Below are positions 57,747-64,000 of a DNA stretch of 64,000 nt, piece after piece. The stretch is from Beroe forskalii (taxonomy: Eukaryota; Ctenophora; Nuda; Beroida; Beroidae). The notes under the pieces were generated by a model. The model was not told where the DNA came from. It made no database searches and saw only the letters and a list, made by a program, of their open reading frames with translations. Each line of letters begins with the position of its first letter. Position 1 is the stretch's first letter. A program made the position numbers and the translations under genes. The stretch is from positions 145,596 through 209,595 of the forward strand of contig WFMF01000315.1 of NCBI GenBank assembly GCA_011033025.1, written 5' to 3'.

Positions 57747-60700
57747 ATGTCACTGTTACAGGCAAATAACAGTGAAGATGACCAAGGAGATGACCCTAGC
57801 AGATCATCTCAACTAATCCGAAAGATCAGTGATGATGGAGTTTGTAATAACTGCAATGCTCAAAGTGCCAAAGAGGACCTGGTATGTTGTCTACTTTGTA
57901 AAGTTAACTTCCATGCTCTTTGTTTCTCACTCAGAGATAATAAGAAAGACTTCTATTCTGATAATGCTTGTAGCAAATCATTTCTGGGTACTTTTAATCA
58001 AAATGCTGCAAACAAGAGCAAAAATAAAAAGTTTGGTAGTTTTGTGTTTGTGTGTGATCCAGTAACGTAGCTAGGATTTGAGGTCAGGGTATGCAAAATG
58101 TTTCCAGGGTATGTATCGGACAGTAAAATTAAGCCTAATTAGCCATGATTATGCATTTCCCCAAAATTTCAGACTATGTGAGGGACTTTTTCAGGGTATG
58201 CAATGCATAGTCTGCATACCCTCTGGCTACGTCACTGGTGTGATCACTGTCTTACAAAGCATGAAAATCAGGTCACATGTAACACTAATGATCGTGTCAG
58301 TATCTTAGATAATCGTGTCACAAACCTGGCTGGTGATGTAACAGAAATTAAGAAGCTGCTGAAAGAAGTGGTAAACAAATCTCCTGGCCATCAACTAACC
58401 CCTAGCCCTGATTTGGATATGCCTACTAGTAGGTCATCTCCACTTTCCTCTGTTGACTCCATATCAAGTAATTCATCAGCTACTCATTCCCTTGATGACA
58501 GTGCTGCATCTAGTGTGCAATCCAATCAATCTGTAAATGTCTGGCTTGATAAGAACAGGGTCAAATCATTACTTGTTGTTGCAAAGGATGCCAATGTAGA
58601 TGGGTCATCATTAGAGAAAACTGTGATAGAAAATGGCATTCAAGTGCAGAAGAAGTTTGTTAACAAGAAGGGTGATACTGTGATAGTTTGTCCTAATCAA
58701 AAGTCCAGAGATGACCTTAAGGAGAAACTATCAACATCTGGCATAACCCCTGATCTGCTCAAGGAACCAAAAGAGAAAAATCCCATCATCTCAGTTGTTG
58801 GCATTCCCAAAGAACTTGATCAAGATAGTAAAGGTACTATTTATAACACTGTTCTTTGTCAAAATCCCTACATTGGAGAATGCTTGAAAGATAACACTTC
58901 AGTCTTTGAAGTGTTGTCTGTAAAGCCATTGAAAAATAATAATAACATAAAACAGGCTATAATCAAAGTTAGTGATAATATCAGGCATGCCATAAAAAAT
59001 AACAGTAATAAAGTGTTTTATGGGCTTGTGTCATGTCCAGTCTATGACCAGTTGTATATCAAAAGATGTCACAAGTGCCAAGGATTTGGACATTATGCAA
59101 GAGAATGTTCCCAAACAACTTGTTGTGGTTTATGTGCATCAGGAGATCATGAAACTCGTGACTGTTCTCACAAAGATTCCTCTGATGTTGAATCAGTGTA
59201 TAAGTGCTGTAATTGTTTGAAAGCTGGAAAGACTGGTGATGACTTGAAGCATCCTGCATTTTCAAATGAATGTCCATCTTATCGTGCCAAACAAGATAAA
59301 CTTAAGTCATCACTTCTTATTATTCAAAAACTAGTCAGACCTAAACTGGTGATCCAGTCTCATCTGAAAATCCTTGTTTGGAATACCAGGAGCATCAACA
59401 ACAAATGTGATGATTCTATGTGTTTACTTCAAGATGAGGATGTTGATATTGCTTTTGTTTCAGAGACATGGCTTACAGACCATTCAAATGCAATAACAGC
59501 TGATATAAAGTCATATGGCTACAACATCATACATCATTATAGATCTGATACTAAAGGGGAGGAGCAGCACTGCTTCTGAAAACAAATCTCCCATTTTAAT
59601 CCAGTAACTCTGAAAGTCCATGGAGTTACTACATTTGAATTTATTAGTGCTGGTAACATGCACAGTTGACATGAAAGTTTTGTTTATATCCATTTACAGA
59701 ACAGGTACAGTCAAGAAATTTTATGAAGAATTTGACAACCTGCTTGGTGTGGCCAGTATGAGGTATGACTATATCTTGATTGGTGGGGACTTTAATATAC
59801 ATATGGGAGTCTACTACGAACAATCATCTGAACTCTTACAAGTTAGTTCATCCATGGCTTTAATCAGCTAATAAAACACCCAACTCATCAATGGTGGTAC
59901 CATTGACCCTCTTGTTTGATAACAGCAACCTTTTTGATCAAGAATCCATGTATGTCAAAAGTGACTTTTGTTGAGTGACCACTATCCATTCTGTTCAACA
60001 AAAACTCACATGTCAATCTAAAAACCAAGACGATTACAACAGGAACTTCAAAGTGGTTGACAAGGATCAATTGACTGGTGATATAGTGGCTGTTCTATCA
60101 AATTTGAAGATGAGCTCCCAATTCAGTGTTTCTTGCAATGAATTTTTCAAGGTTATGAACACTGCACTTGATAAACATGCACCACTTACCCAGAAAACAA
60201 TTTCATTTGTTTCCCATGCACCTTGGTTTTGATTCTGAATATAAGAACCAACGCAAACTAAGAAGAAAAGCTGAAAAGAAAAAGAACAAAAGTGACTACC
60301 ATAAGATTCTCTTTGAAGAGATTCGTGCAGAAACAACTATCATGGCAAACCTAAAGAAGAAGCAATATTATAGTGAGTTACTTGAGAACAACAAGGGTAA
60401 TGTTAAAGCAGTATACAATGTTGTAAATCGGGAGCTAGACAGAAAACAAGACAATGCAATGCCTTCATTGCCAGACATTGACCAGCTTAGTAAAAGATTC
60501 AACAGTTACTTCACTGATAAAATTACTAATATCCGAGAAAACCCTGCCATCTGTCAGTAAACACTGTAGTGTAGAAACTGAACCTGTATTTTGTAGTGAA
60601 TACTTGAATGAGTTCACTCCATGTACAGAAGATGAGCTTAGGGAGATAATCAAAGAAAGTGGTATTAAGTGTGCACCTACTGACTTTTTACCAGAGGCAA

Positions 60701-62447
60701 TTTTAAAAGACAATATTGAAAATCTCATCCCTATACTTTGTCATCTTGTTAATCAAACACTATCAACTGGTTCCATTGAAGGGCTGAAAATAGCTGATAT
60801 TATTCCTACTTTGAAAGATCCCAAACTTGATCCTGATGAACTGAAAAACTATCGCCCAATCTCAAATTTGTCATTTCTGGGCAAACTCATTGAACGTGTT
60901 GTCCATTCTAGGCTAAATGAACACCTAGAAAGAAATAACATGGAACATATCAGAACAATCGGCATACAAAAAGAACCACTCAACAGAGACTATTCTGATC
61001 AAAGTCACGAATGATCTGGGTTGATTGCCAGATAACAAATCAGCCACTGTTTTTGATGATGTTAGACCTGTCAGCTGCATTTGATACTGTAGATCATAAC
61101 AAGTTGTTGGAGATTCTCGTAAAGAAATCAAAATTCGTGGAGGCACTCAAATGGTTCAAAAGTTTCCTAGTGGGCAGATCACAGAGGACCAGACTTGGCT
61201 ACGTGGTAAGTGAATCTATCACTCTCATGTTTGGAGTCCCCCAAAGGTTCAGTTCTGGGTCCAACTTGTTTAACATCTACATAAGATCTTTATGCTACTA
61301 TTCAAAAGAGTGGATTCAATGTTCAGGGTTATGCAGATGATCAACAGGTATACAAAAGTTTCAAACCTTGTGATCAAGCTGAGACCCTGAATATCCAGAT
61401 TCTTAACGGCTTTCAGACAATCCAAGATTGATGATTGACTATTGTCTGCAGCTGAACCCTGGAAAAACTCAGGTCATTGTCATTGGTCCATCAAACATCC
61501 TTGACCAGATTACCATTGGAGGTATCATCCTACCTGGTGAAGTGTGCGTGAGATTTGTGTTCAGTGTCAGAAATCTTGGGGGTGACTTGATGACCAACTA
61601 TCGTTCAGTACTCATATCACTGCACTCAAAAAAGACTGCTTTCGTCTCATTAGGAATGTTGTTAAAAACGTTTCATTTTCACTAATGATCAGATGAAGTT
61701 GGTTGTAAACAGCATTATAGCATGCCGATTGGACTATTGTAATGCCTTTACTATGGAATCAATGAACAACTACTCAGACAGCTACAATTAATTCAGAACA
61801 CAGCTGCAAAAAGCAATTGTAGGACTTTATAAACATGATCATATGGAGATACTTAAGGATTTACATTGGCTTCCAGTTCAGTATCGTGTTCATTTCAAGA
61901 TTCTCCTCACTGTGTCTTAAATGTTTAAATGGCTTGGCTCCTGAATATCTAGAAACTATGATTAAATATATTGACTATACCTATTCTATTTCTTTGCATG
62001 AACCTAGAGTTTATTCAAATTTTGGAGATCGCTTTTGAGAAATCTGGGCCGAAACTTTGGAATAGTCTCCCACTAGAATTGAGAGTTTGTCCTACTATTG
62101 GTTTATTCAAGTGTGCTTCTTAAAACTCATTTATTTAAACAAGCATTTGATATCTAACATATTTTGTTTAAATTATTAATCAAGCATTTGATATTTAATT
62201 TATTTACCTTAATTAACTAATTTATTGAAATTTGTATTTATTTATTTTTGGTATCTTAAGACAGTGCTTACCTTTACAATAACTTTAAAAAATTTTGAGA
62301 TTTTGGCTTCTAATTTTAACTGTGAATAATATTTGAATGAAGCACTGTCAAGCTTATTGTTACATTGTTTTCGTGGCACAGCTGTGCAATTATATTAAGT
62401 TGATGTGCCACTATAATATAAAAGTTTAAATTATTATTATTATTGTT
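57747..62447 (+). pseudogene. CR1/L2-like LINE, nearly full length, inactivated
   Basis: ORF1 starts near 57747 (MSLLQANNSEDD). It has a PHD-like finger (VCNNCNAQSAKED ... CCLLCKVNFHALCF), is split by a hAT MITE at 58060-58237, and continues to a CCHC knuckle (CHKCQGFGHYAREC) and CGLCASGDHETRDC. In the same frame the endonuclease begins (LKILVWNTRSINNK, VSETWLTDHS) up to 59579, then shifts frame (ILIGGDFNIHM near 59780). The linker (YKNQRKLRRKAEKKK) and reverse transcriptase follow: LKNYRPISNLSFLGKLIERV, LDLSAAFDTVDHNKLLEIL, a damaged GVPQ block near 61237, and the YADD box near 61330. Breaks occur near 59580, 59870, 60230, 60560, 61014, 61340, 61420 and 61690. The 3' end is (att)n at 62431-62446, typical of CR1/L2 elements. 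Confidence 0.8.
58060..58237. mobile_element. hAT-like MITE in LINE ORF1, 8-bp target duplication GTGTGATC
   Basis: GTGTGATC flanks both sides (58052-58059 and 58238-58245). Ends CAGTAACGTAGCTAGG and CTGGCTACGTCACTG are imperfect inverted repeats starting CAG, as in hAT elements. The interior has repeated gggtatgca words. Removing it and one duplication joins the zinc-finger frame on each side. Confidence 0.9.
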
Positions 62448-62655
62448 TGAAAGTTGAAACCCACGGTGAGGTACCCATAAGGGTTTTGAAACAAATATTA
62501 TAATAGAATCAGTACAATAGTAAATCTAACCACATGCACACAGAGATGCCAATCAAGTCATATTTTAATAGTACAATGAGGTGTGATTGCCACTGATAAT
62601 AACCACATACACACAAAAGTTACTCTCAAAATCATCAAACCACAAAAAACAGCAC

Positions 62656-63971
62656 TCAGAGTTTGGGAGTATTGAAGTTTTGAGTGTCAGTTATCCTATG
62701 TAGTGTGGCTTGAGTGTGGAATCTGCGGTGTCCAAGTGTGACTTCATGGTACAATCCCCAGACTGGATGACACATTAGTCTAAGCTGATGAAGATAGATT
62801 TGAGGGTGCCTGCTCCTTCTCTGTGCTGCAAACAACACCGATAAAATGATACTGTAGCAGGTCGCTGTGTATCTTCTACTTCTGTTCTCTCTCCTCACGG
62901 CTTCTGTCAGGAGCGATGTATACCTTCCTGAAACATGTCTACTGTCGCAGTACCTTAGTGTTCTTCAAAAATGTAGCCACTGCCTCACTGCTTCAAAGAA
63001 TCACTTTGACAGGATGCACTGCATCCTCTTTCACCGTTCCAACGTGGTAGCAGCCACTGACGGAGGGCTTCCCAGCCAAGCAGCTTACTCTCAGCATGTC
63101 TTCCACTTTTGCCTTGAGATGATCATCAGCAGTGCCGTCTCTGAGTCCAAACACCATACAGCCACGTAGCTAGAATTTTTGGCCAGGGGGTGCAAGCCGA
63201 AATGTAGGGGATGATAAGCAACCCATTTTGACCAATTATCACAGAGGATGCAAGTTTTTCAGGGGATGCAAGCCAACAATCCAGGGGATGCAGAGCATCC
63301 CCTGCATCCCCTCTGGCTACGTGGCTGACACCATAACTGCTCACTCCTTGTCGTCCTCCAATACAGCACTCTTTACAGCAGCCTTCACCTGTGTTGAAGT
63401 CATTCTCGGTTCTCCCCTTGCATCCCTTCTTGAAGAAGTCACTGAAACTCCAGATTTCAGTCTCCACGGTTTTCTGTAGGGACTGTACCTGCTTTTCGAG
63501 GCTCAGGACAGTGCTCTCGACCTTCTTGCTCCGACACTGCTCCTCCTTGAGAGCTTCCTCGTTGAACAGCATATGCTTTAGCCTGAGGTCAACCTGGTCT
63601 ACCCTGTCAAGCTGTTCTGCAAGGGAGGTAAAGTTCACTTTGCTCAGGCCCCTGCAGAGTTCGTCAACGGATTGGAGCTTCTGCACAGCAAGTTGTGTCT
63701 CAAGGGTGCTATGAGCCTGCTGCAGAGCAAGTGTGTTCTTGCACACCATACATGCTCCTGGCTCCCTGCTAAGTGTTGGAATAGGAGCAACATAGCAAAA
63801 TGGACACAAGTAATCATGTAACTGGCTTATCACTGGTTTAGTCAACCCATTGAGACTCAAGCAATCAATGTGCCACCACTGGTGGCACTTGCTGCAGTCT
63901 ATCTTCCACGTCGAGGACTTACTTTCACCACAAGGACATTTCTCAAGGTCTCGATGCTCATGAGATAACAT
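62656..63971 (-). pseudogene. LINE ORF1 (PHD finger, coiled coil, RRM-like region), split by a hAT MITE
   Basis: The frame starts near 63971: MLSHEHRDLEKCPCGESKS, then CSKCHQWWHIDC and LCPFC make a PHD-type zinc finger (about residues 12-58). A leucine- and glutamine-rich heptad region (about 85-175, e.g. VLSLEKQVQSLQKTVE) predicts a coiled coil. After the MITE at 63159-63327 the frame resumes at MVFGLRDGTADDHLKAKVED, followed by VHPVKVIL and FRKVYIAPDR, the RRM-like part of type-2 ORF1 proteins. Stops near 63000 and 62930 break it. The expected ORF2 downstream is missing, as the next sequence is the 3' end of the opposite LINE. The protein would bind LINE RNA. Confidence 0.75.
63159..63327. 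mobile_element. hAT-like MITE in LINE ORF1, 8-bp target duplication ACACCATA
   Basis: ACACCATA at 63151-63158 and 63328-63335. Ends CAGCCACGTAGCTAG and CTGGCTACGTGGCTG; the interior has ggggatgca words. Same family as 58060-58237. Confidence 0.9.
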
Positions 63972-64000
63972 CTGTGGTGGCGTGGACAGGTCAAGCAGTT

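Overview
The window is from an invertebrate animal, very likely marine. It is AT-rich with long gene-free stretches, the genes are split by GT-AG introns, and it is crowded with animal transposon types: CR1/L2-like and I-like LINEs, Helentron-type (HINE) elements, hAT, PIF/Harbinger and Tc1/mariner MITEs, and large foldback elements. The phylum cannot be fixed from the sequence alone; a lophotrochozoan or a basal deuterostome would both fit.

Layout. 1-14 kb: MITEs, a HINE copy, minisatellites, a possible small secreted peptide (minus, 4952-5233), the last exon of a GMP reductase (plus, 7337-7505), the 3' end of an unidentified proline/serine-rich protein (minus, 8641-10397) and two satellite patches. 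14-14.7 kb: a gene for a short cysteine-rich secreted peptide whose last coding segment is repeated six times. 14.8-18.3 kb: a 3.5 kb foldback transposon. 18.7-19.2 kb: two exons of a C2-domain protein (minus). 19.3-20.4 kb: an L1/Tx1-like LINE tail. 21.3-22.2 kb: a second HINE copy.

22,325-49,839 is one very large inverted repeat (arms about 13.1 and 10.1 kb, spacer about 4.4 kb). Each arm carries a PSTPIP-like F-BAR/SH3 gene and the two genes converge on the spacer. Their coding parts differ at about 13 of 968 sites, and only one of these changes an amino acid. The arms also differ by clean insertions: a second foldback element and a third HINE copy are present only in the left arm, so the right arm supplies the empty sites. 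Inside the gene, the last 29 bases of one exon, its 5' splice site and the first 24 or so intron bases have been amplified into an intronic array of 60-70 units of 53 bp, in both arms. The palindrome may be real, or it may be two haplotypes joined head to head by the assembler.

49.8-64 kb is transposon-rich: a PIF/Harbinger MITE, an I-clade LINE fragment with RNase H, GC-rich MITEs, a broken but nearly full-length CR1/L2-like LINE (57.7-62.4 kb), and an opposite-strand LINE ORF1. Both ORF1 regions are split by related hAT MITEs with 8-bp target duplications.

The most unusual feature is the tandem amplification of exon ends: a splice donor in the PSTPIP-like gene, a stop-codon segment in the peptide gene, and a shorter stop-codon duplication in the GMP reductase exon.
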